DNA of 64,000 nt, from NCBI RefSeq assembly GCF_019649055.1, contig NW_026570363.1, positions 62,001 to 126,000 of the forward strand, in the 5' to 3' direction. Both the position numbers and the translations under genes were made by a program. The notes below the pieces were generated by a model. That model worked only from the letters and a program-made list of their open reading frames with translations, did no database searches and was not told where the DNA came from. This DNA comes from Paramacrobiotus metropolitanus. Taxonomy: Eukaryota; Tardigrada; Eutardigrada; Parachela; Macrobiotidae. How positions within the stretch are numbered: the first letter of the stretch is position 1; each line of letters begins with the position of its first letter. Below are positions 54,530-64,000 of this stretch, in pieces.

Positions 54530-55490
54530 TTATGGATAATGAACAAGCAGGACATCACCGTTGGGATTGGTACAGTAGAACTGGTCGGCACTGAAAGCCG
54601 ACGTCCGTTGACACTTCTCCTTGAGCTCTGTCCATTTCCCTCCTGATTTGGCCTTCACATTGAAATCCTTATCCTTGACGACAATCACGTGATCGGCGTC
54701 ATAGATATCCCCACCGAAACCGTTGATTTCGTAGGGCTTGAATTTTTGGGTGCCGTGGTCAAAGGCAAAGATCTTGATGTTCTTTCGGCTGCCTGCAATA
54801 ACACTGCCGTCCATTCCCACACCGATACTGCTCAGCGTCTTCTTATCACTACCGGCGTCCAGGAGGATCCATTTACCGGCGACATAACGGTATGGATCGC
54901 CGTCGGTGCTGATAGCGTACGCCTCCACGAAGGATACCGGCGCAATCGTCAGGAATTTTTTGTCGCTGTTTGGCACCTGTAAAAATACATTAATTCAATG
55001 AAGTTATTGCAAAATGAAAAGGTCATGAGCCAATGCATGTATCAAGCTTGGGTGGGTACGCAAACAAAAGCAATATTTACTAAATTTTCTGGAAACTATA
55101 AAGGCCGCAAGCGGAGGTGCCTACCTTCTCCAGGCTGCCGTTGAAGTGGAAACGGGAGGGTGTACCTTCCTGATCCACGCTCCATACGGAATCGTCCCAC
55201 GCTGTGAAGGCCGAACGGGTGTTATCGGCAATCTTCACCAGTTTATCCTTTCCCTGGTCTTTCCGCCATAATTTGTTGTCTTTATCGGTGAAGTAATACT
55301 CCACCGGGAGGCAGTCTCCCGCCGGGATACTGCCCGACGCGTACTGGACGTTCTTCTGCAGGACTTTCCCGGTGGTGTTCACGGAAGGGCTGTGTGCGTC
55401 CGTTGGGTTGTCCATATCACGAAGGCGACCATCGACGATCGCTGCCAACAACGCCACGAGAGAAAGTACCACAAACGCCGGAGACTGCAT
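54530..55490 (-). CDS. Secreted beta-propeller-like (tectonin-type) protein
   Basis: Exon 1 is 55,490-55,125, signal peptide MQSPAFVVLSLVALLAAIVD, donor GAGAAG|GTAGGC. Exon 2 is 54,976-54,530 after acceptor TATTTTTACAG, phase 0, giving 270 residues. After a Ser/Asn-rich linker come repeated beta units, each with a D-x(2-4)-(L/V/Y)-(W/Y)-(R/S) core: YYFTDKDNKLWRKDQGK, AWDDSVWSVDQEG, AYAISTDGDPYRYV, VGMDGSVIAGSRKNI and ADHVIVVKDKDFNVK. Their spacing of 35-45 residues is like tectonin/WD-type propeller blades. Two pairs of Cys could stabilise it. Tectonin-type lectins bind glycans or lipopolysaccharide in innate immunity, but that role is only inferred here. Confidence 0.7.
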
Positions 55491-55499
55491 TTTCAAGAA

Positions 55500-56600
55500 A
55501 GCGTTTTCAAAAGGTTATATTTCACACTTATACTTAACCATTTTTATAGTGTTCTAAATTTTACCGCTCCTTTTTCTGTATTTTGCCGCAGGCGAAATAA
55601 AATGAAACGGCATAATTAGGAGACCATCTTTAGCATGGTCTTTCGCGGTAGGACTGCAGTTTGTTTTCCAAGAATTTTCAGAAGATGGGCGATAATTTTG
55701 GCTGCTGATACCAGAAATCCGCGATCACTAAGTGCTTCCCCGCACCGATAGTGTGAAGTTAATTGCACTTTCCTAATGTTTTATTTCAATTTTATGGATC
55801 CATGTTGCCAGATTGTAGAATTAACCTGGCTCGCTGTATACTGATTTCCCGGTGTGCTGAAAGCCAAGATTCTACAATGGCGTTCCCGTTGTGATAATGA
55901 GGTTCTTTTTATTGGCGGTGCAATAATATTATGCGGCTGCTTGCTTATTCTGCTGATGTATATTTGTGAGTAATTGCGGTTTCGGCTTTTCATCGCAAAC
56001 AGTATTGTAGACAAAGTAGTCAATTAAACCGGTTTTTATAGCTTTTCATTTTTGCTACATAACAAGTAAAAGCAATACATAGCAGTTGCAGTCAGACAAT
56101 GCAGCACTACAGATGATGCTATGCTACATACATAATGCTATATAGGACAATTATTATACTGTACATGTACCTAGTATAACCGGTACTTACTTGCTGGTGC
56201 TTGATTACAGCAGCTTTTACTGTATGCATGTACCGCATGTAGGGCTACCGGCTTCGTAATATTTTTATGTGCGAAATGTCAGTACGTATACATACCGTAA
56301 ACGCACAGATGCCGGACGTTTCAAGATTCAGTAGTAAATAAATCAATATGGCACCACCACCTAAACTAGCATTTCGTACGGGTACGTACCAAGTACTCGT
56401 ACTTGCTACAAGCAGTGCACCGTGAAAACGCAAACATTCTATCTGTGTAAGAGTGCGTTGCTATGCCACTGATACAGTTGTACAATACACCATGCTGCGT
56501 TCAACAAACAGCAGCAACGCGTAAGTCAAAGCTCTAGCGCCGTAAAATCGGGTGCTACTGTACACCGTTATCCTAACTTACTGTATAAGCAGGGCTCAAG
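55500..56600. other. Intergenic, no supported gene
   Basis: No supported gene. A TATAAAAATGG box on the minus strand at about 55,541-55,552 may belong to the propeller gene. Confidence 0.45.
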
Positions 56601-56609
56601 TACCTTAAC

Positions 56610-58015
56610 ATGAGTAGATCAATTTTAAGGTTTTCTTCCGCTGTGATTCACCCAGGACCTCGCTCGTACAAGGTAAACATTTCATCGAACACCCAGTACA
56701 CATGCATGTACTTACCTTCCAGGAATTACTCTTGATGTTAAAGATTTCGATGCACGGTTCTTGCAGAGTACTTAATAAAGCCGTTTTGTAATATTGTGAG
56801 CTGGCATTTATTCGGAGCGCTTTGATGCCTGCAGGATGAAAAAATAAGTGTATAGTAAATCACATTGCTAAACCCCAAAACGAACGATTCTGTGTTGTAG
56901 TTATCTTCAGGGATTTACGTCGGAATCCGGCGCGCATCCACCGCAAAATGCCTCGAACCGCTACAGATCCGCAGCATTACGTTAAAAAACCGCATTGCGG
57001 TCTCGCCCATGTGCCAGTACTCCTCGGTTGATGGGTTCGCGAATGATTGGCACTTTGTGCATCTGGGCAGCCGAGCGGTCGGAGGCGCCGCCCTTCTCTT
57101 CGTCGAAGGTACCGCCATCTGCCCGGAGGGACGGATCTCTCCAGAAGATCTCGGACTCTGGAAGGACGAGCACATCGCTCCCATGAGACGAATTACGAAA
57201 TTCATTTCAGAGCAAGACTGCGTGCCCGGGCTTCAGATCGCGCATGCCGGTCGCAAAGGCAGCCATTCAGCGCCGTGGCGCGGAGACAAACTGATTCCGC
57301 TGGAGAACGGCGGATGGGAGAGGATCGCGCCTAGTCCCATACGCTTCCGTAAAGAGGAGCCGGAACCGGTGGAAATGACAAAAGACGACATTCACCGGGA
57401 AATCGAGCACTTCAGGGTCTGTGCGATACGGGCGTTGGACGCCGGGTTTCAGGTGCTGGATATCCACGCGGCCAACGGTTACCTCATCAACCAGTTTTAT
57501 TCTCCATTAAGCAACGGCCGGACGGACGAGTATGGTGGATCGTTTTCCAATCGCGTTCGGTTTCTGGTGGAAATTGTACGCGCCGTTCGGTCCGTGTGGC
57601 CGAAGGACCTGCCTTTGTTCGTGCGGATCTCCGCCACGGATTGGACGGATGGCGGGTGGACCAAGGAGAATAGTGTACAGCTGGGAAAGGTTTTGAAGAC
57701 GGAGGAGGTGGATTTGATAGACTGCATGACGGGTGGGATCAATCCCTACGCCAAGATCCCGGTTGGACCGCTGTATCAGACGGAGTTCGCCGAAGCGATC
57801 AGGAAGGGCGCTGGAATTATGAGCGGTGCGGTAGGGATGATTAATACTCCCGAGGAAGTGGAGGGTGTGATACGGGAGGGGCGGATGTGGTCTTTATGGC
57901 GCGCGGGTTTCTCCGGGATCCGTATTTTGTACGACGCGCGGCCGACGCGCTAGGGGCACCTATGACGTGGATGGATCCGTATCTGGCAGCTGGAGTTTAC
58001 ACAAAAAAGAAATAA
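56610..58015 (+). pseudogene. Old Yellow Enzyme-type flavin reductase, one frameshift near the end
   Basis: Exon 1 is 56,610-56,672, encoding a presequence-like MSRSILRFSSAVIHPGPRSY without acidic residues (mitochondrial targeting is possible), donor AAG|GTAAAC. Exon 2 starts at 56,901 after TGTGTTGTAG, phase 0. Family motifs in order: LEPLQIRSITLKNRIAVSPM with C-Q-Y-S, GGAALLFVEGTAICPEGRIS, QIAHAGRKGS, IHAANGYLINQF (substrate His and Asn), SPLSNGRTDEYGGSFSNRV. These enzymes reduce activated C=C bonds with FMN and NAD(P)H. In the G-run at about 57,877-57,881 one base appears missing: the frame then ends at 57,953, but the +1 frame continues with ADVVFMARGFLRDPYFVRRA to a natural stop at 58,015. 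The conserved Cys and the SPLSN-RTDEYGG part resemble YqjM-type (bacterial or fungal) members. Confidence 0.75.
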
Positions 58016-58019
58016 ATTA

Positions 58020-58580
58020 TGTTGTGTTAGTTATCAGCGTTTATCTTAGATTGGTTTACAAAGCACTTCTGATTTTTTTATCAAGGAAAGATGCAATGTG
58101 GAACAGCAGCAGCTGGAAAAAAAGAAAACCTGCAATAATAGTACGAGTATTGCTTTAATTCGATCTTAGTTTGCATCCAGTACAGTCAGTACTTTTTCAG
58201 AATTTGTTGCGTTAGTTGTTAGTATGTATAAAGTAATATCTGTCAGATCCTGCATAAGTGTATACACACCACGCTGTAGGCCCTTACAGTCTGTACAGTT
58301 CCTCATGTTTTCTTTGTGTCGCATAAGAAAAGATTGCTTGAAGGGAATAATTATGTTCCTATATGCGTCTCATAAATAATACTTTATTACCTTTTTCCAG
58401 TACTTCTGTTGTGACAAGGCACTTCAGATTGCTCGATTAACCCCTGGATCAGCCGTGATTTGGTCATTTGAGTAACTGTTAGTGCTGTTGCACAAACTCG
58501 GAACAAGGAAGTTGAAGGAACTTTCCTGCTAGCTATCTCCAGACTGTTTGTCTAAATTGTTACGTTGTCTTAAAAATTTA
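58020..58580. other. Intergenic, no supported gene
   Basis: No supported gene. Confidence 0.5.
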
Positions 58581-58587
58581 TGATTAT

Positions 58588-58601
58588 TGGGTATATATAG
58601 G
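58588..58601 (+). promoter_or_regulatory. TATA box of secreted repeat protein
   Basis: GGGTATATATAGG about 130 bases upstream of the ATG at 58,729. Confidence 0.5.
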
Positions 58602-58728
58602 TTCAAGAGGCAGTCAGCTTTGCGGTACGTTTTTTTGCTAACAAGGAAGATCGTTGACATTGTGACAATAATTAACGTTGTAACCGCCTTCCACAGACGG
58701 GATTACTTTTGTCAGTGGTTATTCCAAG

Positions 58729-59232
58729 ATGCGGGATACCCAGTACTACAGTTTCTGCCTGCGTTTTATCTTCATTTGGACAGTGACCGGCTACGCTTTG
58801 GCCGGCACTGTTAAGAAGACACCAAGTATAGCTGGATCGAAAGTAAGCAATGCTGCGGTACCTGCAGTATCGAATGCAAAGAATCCAAGCCTATCTGCAT
58901 CGAATGCCACTTCGGCCACCATAAACACCCAGAAGCCCTTGTCCAGTCAGTCGGTAGTGCCCAGTATTGGTGCTTCAAATGCGAAGAACGAAAGTCTGCC
59001 GGCATCGAATGCCACTTCTGTCACTACAAATAACCAGAAGCCGCTGCCCAGTCAGTCGCTAGCACTAGTGCCCGCTATTGTAGCGTCGAATGCAACGAAC
59101 CAGAATATTGGTGCCACAGGCAACGCTACTCGTCCCCAAATAAGTACGCGGATTCAGCCGTGGGGTTTTGGTTGTGATATGTTGGTTATGAGAGAAATTT
59201 GTGCACTGCAGGCTTCGTATGGTGGAAAATAA
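58729..59232 (+). CDS. Secreted Ser/Asn/Thr-rich repeat protein
   Basis: A single exon of 167 residues. A signal peptide (RDTQYYSFCLRFIFIWTVTG) ends near residue 25. The mature chain is low-complexity, rich in Ser, Asn, Ala and Thr, with seven NA(T/S)-type N-glycosylation sites. Residues about 48-82 (SNAKNPSLSASNATSATINT...) are repeated at 83-118 with few changes, and the DNA repeat (about 58,867-58,970 and 58,975-59,080) shows a recent duplication. The C-terminus is different, with WGFGCDMLVMREICALQ containing two Cys. A heavily glycosylated mucin-like or matrix protein is likely; no family is recognised. Confidence 0.75.
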   Translation: MRDTQYYSFCLRFIFIWTVTGYALAGTVKKTPSIAGSKVSNAAVPAVSNAKNPSLSASNATSATINTQKPLSSQSVVPSIGASNAKNESLPASNATSVTTNNQKPLPSQSLALVPAIVASNATNQNIGATGNATRPQISTRIQPWGFGCDMLVMREICALQASYGGK

Positions 59233-59239
59233 TCACCAA

Positions 59240-60265
59240 TTTTTGTTGTTTCTTACCTCGTCTAGATGAGCTTATTTTAATAAATTACTGTCTCGGAGAA
59301 TGGTAATGCGATTGTTGTCCTAGGTACCGACTGATGACAAAGGCATTGCTTAAACCGTTCAATTAAAATCGGTATTGTACATGTTTGGTGAATTGATACA
59401 GTGCATCGCCGTGCCGCTGCGGGGTGGTTCGGAGTTAGTAGCCTTCTAGTAGCCGGGAAACCGTACTACCTGTAAGAGCGCAATTTGTCGTTGGCTCATT
59501 GCACTAAATCTACCCAGTGGTGTTATGGCCACTGTCTGAAACGCTGAAATCTGCGCTAACTGTTCCTTTTAAATATGTAAGAAATTCAGTACATATCCAC
59601 CGGACTTGAGTCATACAACAGCTGCAAGGTGAATAATGTGCCATCAAATGATCACGTTTTTTAATTGTACTTTTTTTTGCGTTTGTACGCATTATTATCC
59701 AAGTACAGTTCGCAGTTGTACAGGTACACTGCACAATAGCCAAACTGCATTACAGAAAATATTTATCAGGCTACTGGAAACTTTTTTGTCAACATTCAGA
59801 ATTTGATCTTTATGGGTTTGATTTTATAGAATCTGGTGAGAGGTACCATGCAACCTAGGAATCTAAACCAAGACATTCAGTTTTAAAGGCAATGGCATTT
59901 TTTTAAGCACAAACGTCACAACGTAAACCAGTGTGTGTTCTATTATTGTGTACTTTAGTTATGCACGTTACCTGTATTACTGGTTAGTAGTATCTACATT
60001 ACAATACTGCAATGTTCTTATCGTGTTAAATGTAATCGAAATCCATTACAGAGATCTGTTACATCGCTGTTGGACGCATTGTAACCCGTAACAGATTGAA
60101 CAATGAGCACTGTATCTGTACTCAAGACACATAAAAAGATTGATAATAACTTATCATCTTTGTGTACGACTGGCCTCGTCCGGATCTGATTATTACTGTG
60201 CCACGCCTTATGTACCTGTAGGTACATAAAGCACGCTTCTTCACTGATAATTTTGGCGTGTAAAC
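59240..60265. other. Intergenic, no supported gene
   Basis: No supported gene. Confidence 0.5.
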
Positions 60266-60271
60266 CGTCTT

Positions 60272-61974
60272 TCATTTACGCCATAATTTCTTTAAAATGT
60301 TCCGAAATCTGCGAGAAAACATGCAGTATAAAACAAACTTCAAACTATAATCACAATAGTTCAACTGGAGAGAAATGGAATACCAAATAGGGCGTTCATT
60401 GGTACCGAACCGATATAAGCAATAGGGGGGATTGGCAAAAATGTTGAGAATATTTTGTGTAATGATTGGCAGGTGAAATACACAATAAGCAAGGCAGCAG
60501 CCAAGCAACCTGCTCGTTGCATCTGTGCCATTTCCGACAGATGTAGAGTTAATACTTCCAGGCGTGAAAGTGCTTCTTTGGTTGGTATAAAATAGCCAAG
60601 CCAGCAAAACCACATTTGTGACAGTCAGTACAGCGTAAACTCCGAAGAAGAAGATCAACTAAAAACCGAAAATACAGATTTAGACGCATTACAGTATGGT
60701 CTAGCTTTATCGGTAAGTACTCATCGTATGATCGATATCATACATTCACCTTTATTGTTTACAGTGAGAGCATCATTCACCTGCCCGTTAGAGGTGACGC
60801 GGGACCAGAGCTGCAGAGAAGACGGGGGCGCTTCGTGGTGTCGTAGCAAATAATAATACTCAATAGCCGGTTCTACGTTTTGAAAGAATGCTAGAAGGAA
60901 AGCCACCAAGACCGCAGTCACGGCAAATTGAGGTTTCATGCGTTTGTGTACCCATAGCGGTCTGATTATGGCAACCATGCGCTCACCCGAGTATATAACA
61001 AGAATCCTGCAAAAATAAATAGCCAAAATTCTCGTTGGTATATTGCACTTTTTGCTGAACTATCAAGCTTTTTTTTTAAAATAGGCTGTGGATTTTGACC
61101 ACACTGTCGATTAACATTACCTACCAATCAACCGAGTTGATCAAAGTGTTGCCAATACATGTTATTGCACCGAAGGAATCCAATAAAGAGTTGGCCAGCG
61201 AACTGTTAGCGTGACGGGCGTCCTGAGAACTGTTGTAATCCATAATTCTGATTGGAAGCTGGATCCACCTGAAAATGAATGGTTTAATCATTTCGCTCTT
61301 ATCAAATCTGTCAGCCATTTTGATTGGATTTTCCTGGTTTCGATTCTGTCGCATTACGTATACGAGGATCAACGGCCGAAAGTGCTGCATATTGTAACAA
61401 TACGTGCATTGATCGAACAAACTTGATCCAGTACGGAATCGCTGAACGGCATAGTTAAAGGTCAAAATGTTTATCATTGGATTTTTTATCTTAAAAAAAT
61501 TTATACACCGGATTATTTCTGATCCGGGACTGAATAAGCGTACTGGTGCTATAATATTATAAAAAATACAGGATTGCACGTGCTACATAATATTACATGT
61601 GTAGGATAGAAAGATATATCTATCTGTATATACAGATATACGATTTCTTACATGTACAAGATAGACAGAAAGGACATCAACACAAGGTAGACATTTGTTG
61701 ATGTCTGCCTCAGTTTCCTGGCCCATAGACAAACAACAGCACCGTTTCCGATGGTGCAAAGCACCAACAAAACAGGATACGAAACAATGGCCAATAAACG
61801 TAAGGGGGTGGGAAGAATGCCAGGATCATAATTTTGGCCACAGGTTGTTCTGGAATTTACCGAAAAATTATCCATAATGAAATGCGTGGAGCCGGCAACT
61901 GAATCGTTTCGACAAAAGTTGGCCGCAAAACTGAAGCGATGCAAGGCAAGTGTGATGGCAGCGTCGACATTCAT
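60272..61974 (-). CDS. Rhodopsin-like GPCR, different type (ERM motif), four exons
   Basis: Exons are 61,974-61,652 (donor ACAT|GTAAGA), 61,268-61,125 (TTG|GTAGGT), 61,006-60,763 (ACT|GTAAAC) and 60,658-60,272. Phases 2, 2 and 0 all fit, giving 365 residues. The N-terminus has N-glycosylation sites and Cys. TM1 contains TIGNGAVVCLWARKL (GN motif). TM3 ends ILVIYSGERMVAIIRPLWVH, so the DRY site is ERM. TM4 is FAVTAVLVAFLLAFF, TM5 GVYAVLTVTNVVLLAWLFY, TM6 LAYCVFHLPIITQNIL, and TM7 QLNYCDYSLKFVLYCMFSRR lacks NPxxY but keeps the helix 8 F-R-x-x-F-R pattern. The sequence and intron positions differ from the other GPCRs here. The donor of exon 3 is the least certain junction. Ligand unknown (a peptide-type receptor is plausible). 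Confidence 0.75.
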
Positions 61975-61979
61975 CCTAT

Positions 61980-63050
61980 CCTGCTCCTGCTTTTATTAGC
62001 TCTTTTAAAGTAAGGTCCACTTCAGCGTGTCCTGAAGGAAGTCCGTGTGTGCATCCAGGAAAAAGCAAAAAACAATACAGGAAAACGACTGCTTCACCAG
62101 GAAAGCCTAATTGTACAGAATCATCCCAAGTAAACAGACATTTACAACAGCATAAAAAGGTATAGTATATTACGCACGAATGTTGGGTTTCTAGCCAGTA
62201 TCGCAATGATCGATCTGTTTTCTTCCTACGGGAATGTTTGTTCTAACACATCGTCTGCCGTCATTGAGCACGTTAGGAGCACAAAGCTTCCGGCAGCACT
62301 TTACTACCTATTGTAGACGTTTTCAAGGTTCTTGTAAAAGCCTTTTGTTGTCCATATACGACTAGCACGTTCTGCATCCGTGAAGTATTTACTCTATGCA
62401 AGTGTAAGGACGTGCTACAGTCTTGTTGTGATACCATACCCCGATATTTAAGAAACAGGGAACGCGCGCAGTTAATAGATCCCATTCAGGGAAGCCTACG
62501 TAACGTTGGCCCGCCTGCTCGTCAGCCATTTACGTCTACCGTACTACAGCCTCAACTTGTACTCATAGTTGTAGTTTTTTGAATCAAAACTCAAAACGGT
62601 GCGAACAACAATGGATTAATCGAGGTGTACACTGTACAGTGTATTGTGTTACGATAATATACACTGTATTCTGTTTGCGAACTCCATGACCTTTTAAAAA
62701 ACCAACCACAGATAAAGAAGAAATTCCAAACAGCCTTGCATCGAAGTCAATACTCGTGGAAACTGAGTCAGTTATACATTCTGTTGTAAAAAATCATGTT
62801 TGCTCCGGAGCAGTTTCCCGGATGGTGGATCACGTTCCGATAGAACACACGTTTTAGCGATGAAGTGTTTACAACTGCACGTGAATGAGGGAACCATGTC
62901 TGAAATTCAAAAGATTTCACAGCAAGTTAATTATTCCTAATTCTGCCAGAAGTTACCTTATGACTAAATGGCTCGCACGTTTGACCGAAAAGGTAAAACT
63001 GCATGTGAAAATGAGTGACGCAAGATAAGAACTGCATGCCATGAAAAGCT
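61980..63050. other. Intergenic, no supported gene
   Basis: Frames on the minus strand lack starts or domains. A short palindrome (TGTACACTGTACAGTG...ACACTGTATT) is at about 62,624-62,670. Confidence 0.45.
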
Positions 63051-63058
63051 AAATTCAT

Positions 63059-64000
63059 TCATTGGGAAGTTGGCCGGCTTAGAACAGCTCTGCGGGCATG
63101 GATCAGTGATACGAGCTTGGTGCGATATTCCGCTGACATGATGAAAAATATTACCTAAAACAATAAAACATTTATTGTAGTTTTTATCCAGAATTTGTAC
63201 TATGAGGAAACACGTATCGCTGACTGATACCGGTATAAAAGGAAACTCTTTCCCAATTATCGTAAAAGGAGCAGCACCCAAAACGCTCATCTCTTTATCT
63301 CGAATTATTTCTAGGCATAAACGTTGACACATAAAATGCAATAAGATGAAAGCTATACTGACCGATGCTGCACACCAATGATCTTTTTTTACCTAATTAC
63401 AGTAATTACCCAACTAATTTTAATGAGCTATGTTTCAAATCAGTATTTCTTTTAATGTTTTATTTATCATAACAGACATAAACTCTGTCCAAAATTGGAA
63501 TGGTTCAGCAAAATTACCGTACAGCGAAAGAAATTATGGACTAAGTAGTACCTGTTTGCAGTACATCAAAAGTAAGTGTTAATTGTCGATATACCGAGTA
63601 CCAAGTAGTACTAACTGTTTTAACTGAACATCTTTTATTCTGTATTTGTTATAAAAATCTGTATCTGAATATCTGTATTTTTATTTGAGTGGATACTATT
63701 TTTAAGTACTTTACTGTGTATGTAATTAGTATTATCAAAATTTTGAGATGGAATTCTATTTAAAACAGCACGACAGTTTACCGGATTTCCGGCAAAGCCC
63801 ATAAAGTACACAGTCCGCGTCCACAATCCAAGGTGCGGATACACCGCATAGAGAAACGGCGCCAGTGACACAATCATCGTATGCGGCAGATAGCACAGTA
63901 GATACCAGAACGCGGAGACAAACAGCATGCGTGCCATACTCAACTTCTTCCGCTGTCGCTGGAGGTCACTCTGTTGCGCCGGTGTCAGAACGCTATCATC
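63059..64000 (-). CDS. Rhodopsin-like GPCR, paralogue 4, partial at window edge
   Basis: Exon 1 enters from beyond 64,000 and ends at 63,782 with donor AATCCG|GTAAAC. Exon 2 is 63,154-63,059 after acceptor TTGTTTTAG, phase 0. The visible part covers the end of loop 3 (QRQRKKLSMARMLF), TM6 (SAFWYLLCYLPHT), TM7 (WTRTVYFMGFAGNP) and the tail (VIFFIMSAEYRTKLVSLIHA). It is very close to paralogue 3 at 52.6 kb, with the same intron position but a longer intron (627 versus 74 bases). The N-terminal two thirds lie outside the window. Confidence 0.8.

Overview
This is a eukaryotic nuclear window. Every gene I could reconstruct is split by short GT-AG introns (about 75-1,120 bp), and exon phases match across the junctions except where noted. 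The gene content is MATH-BTB and F-box ubiquitin adaptors, rhodopsin-like GPCR paralogues, secreted LRR proteins and families of tiny secreted peptides with TATA boxes. This suggests a small ecdysozoan-like invertebrate; a tardigrade is my best guess, but only a guess, because there is no rRNA or marker gene here. Roughly half the window is intergenic, A+T-rich DNA.

Layout. 0.1-2.4 kb: two adjacent TA-flanked Tc1/mariner-type elements that interrupt a decayed copy of an LRR gene, leaving an orphan signal-peptide exon at 2.6 kb. 5.35-7.6 kb: a MATH-BTB gene with a long hairpin in its intron. 8.5 kb: a tRNA-like sequence. 9.3-9.9 kb: a pogo/jerky-like non-autonomous element. 10-23 kb: LRR genes (one frameshifted, one multiply broken, one intact, one relic) interleaved with two GPCR paralogues. 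24-25 kb: a secreted helical protein with a paralogue at 44-45 kb. 27 kb: an unrecognised, apparently eroded coding region. 29.7-30 kb: a possible Cys-rich peptide. 30.5-32.5 kb: a four-exon F-box gene. 33.4-33.9 kb: a large palindrome. 34.1-35.4 kb: a second MATH-BTB gene. 36.1 and 38.2 kb: inverted copies of a proline-rich secreted peptide. 40.1 and 42.4 kb: further LRR relics. 43.3-48.2 kb: three two-exon, Cys-poor secreted peptides of one family. 49.5 and 51.2 kb: two defensin-like (CS-alpha-beta pattern) peptides. 52.6 kb: a third GPCR, with a close relative entering from the right edge (63-64 kb). 54.5-55.5 kb: a secreted beta-propeller-like protein. 56.6-58.0 kb: an Old Yellow Enzyme-type flavin reductase with one apparent frameshift. 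58.7 kb: a secreted repeat protein. 60.3-62.0 kb: a fourth type of GPCR in four exons.

How the parts relate. The window is a birth-and-death landscape: tandem and inverted duplications made the LRR, GPCR, helical-protein, proline-rich and Cys-peptide families, and several copies are visibly decaying. The 36-51 kb stretch looks like a nursery of secreted peptides with one shared architecture: a TATA box about 110 bp upstream, an exon that is almost only a signal peptide, a short intron, and one exon for the mature peptide. The GPCRs lack the acidic residue of the DRY motif (HRV or NRL) or carry ERM, and four of them share one intron position inside TM7. Any ligand-receptor link between peptides, LRR proteins and GPCRs is my speculation.
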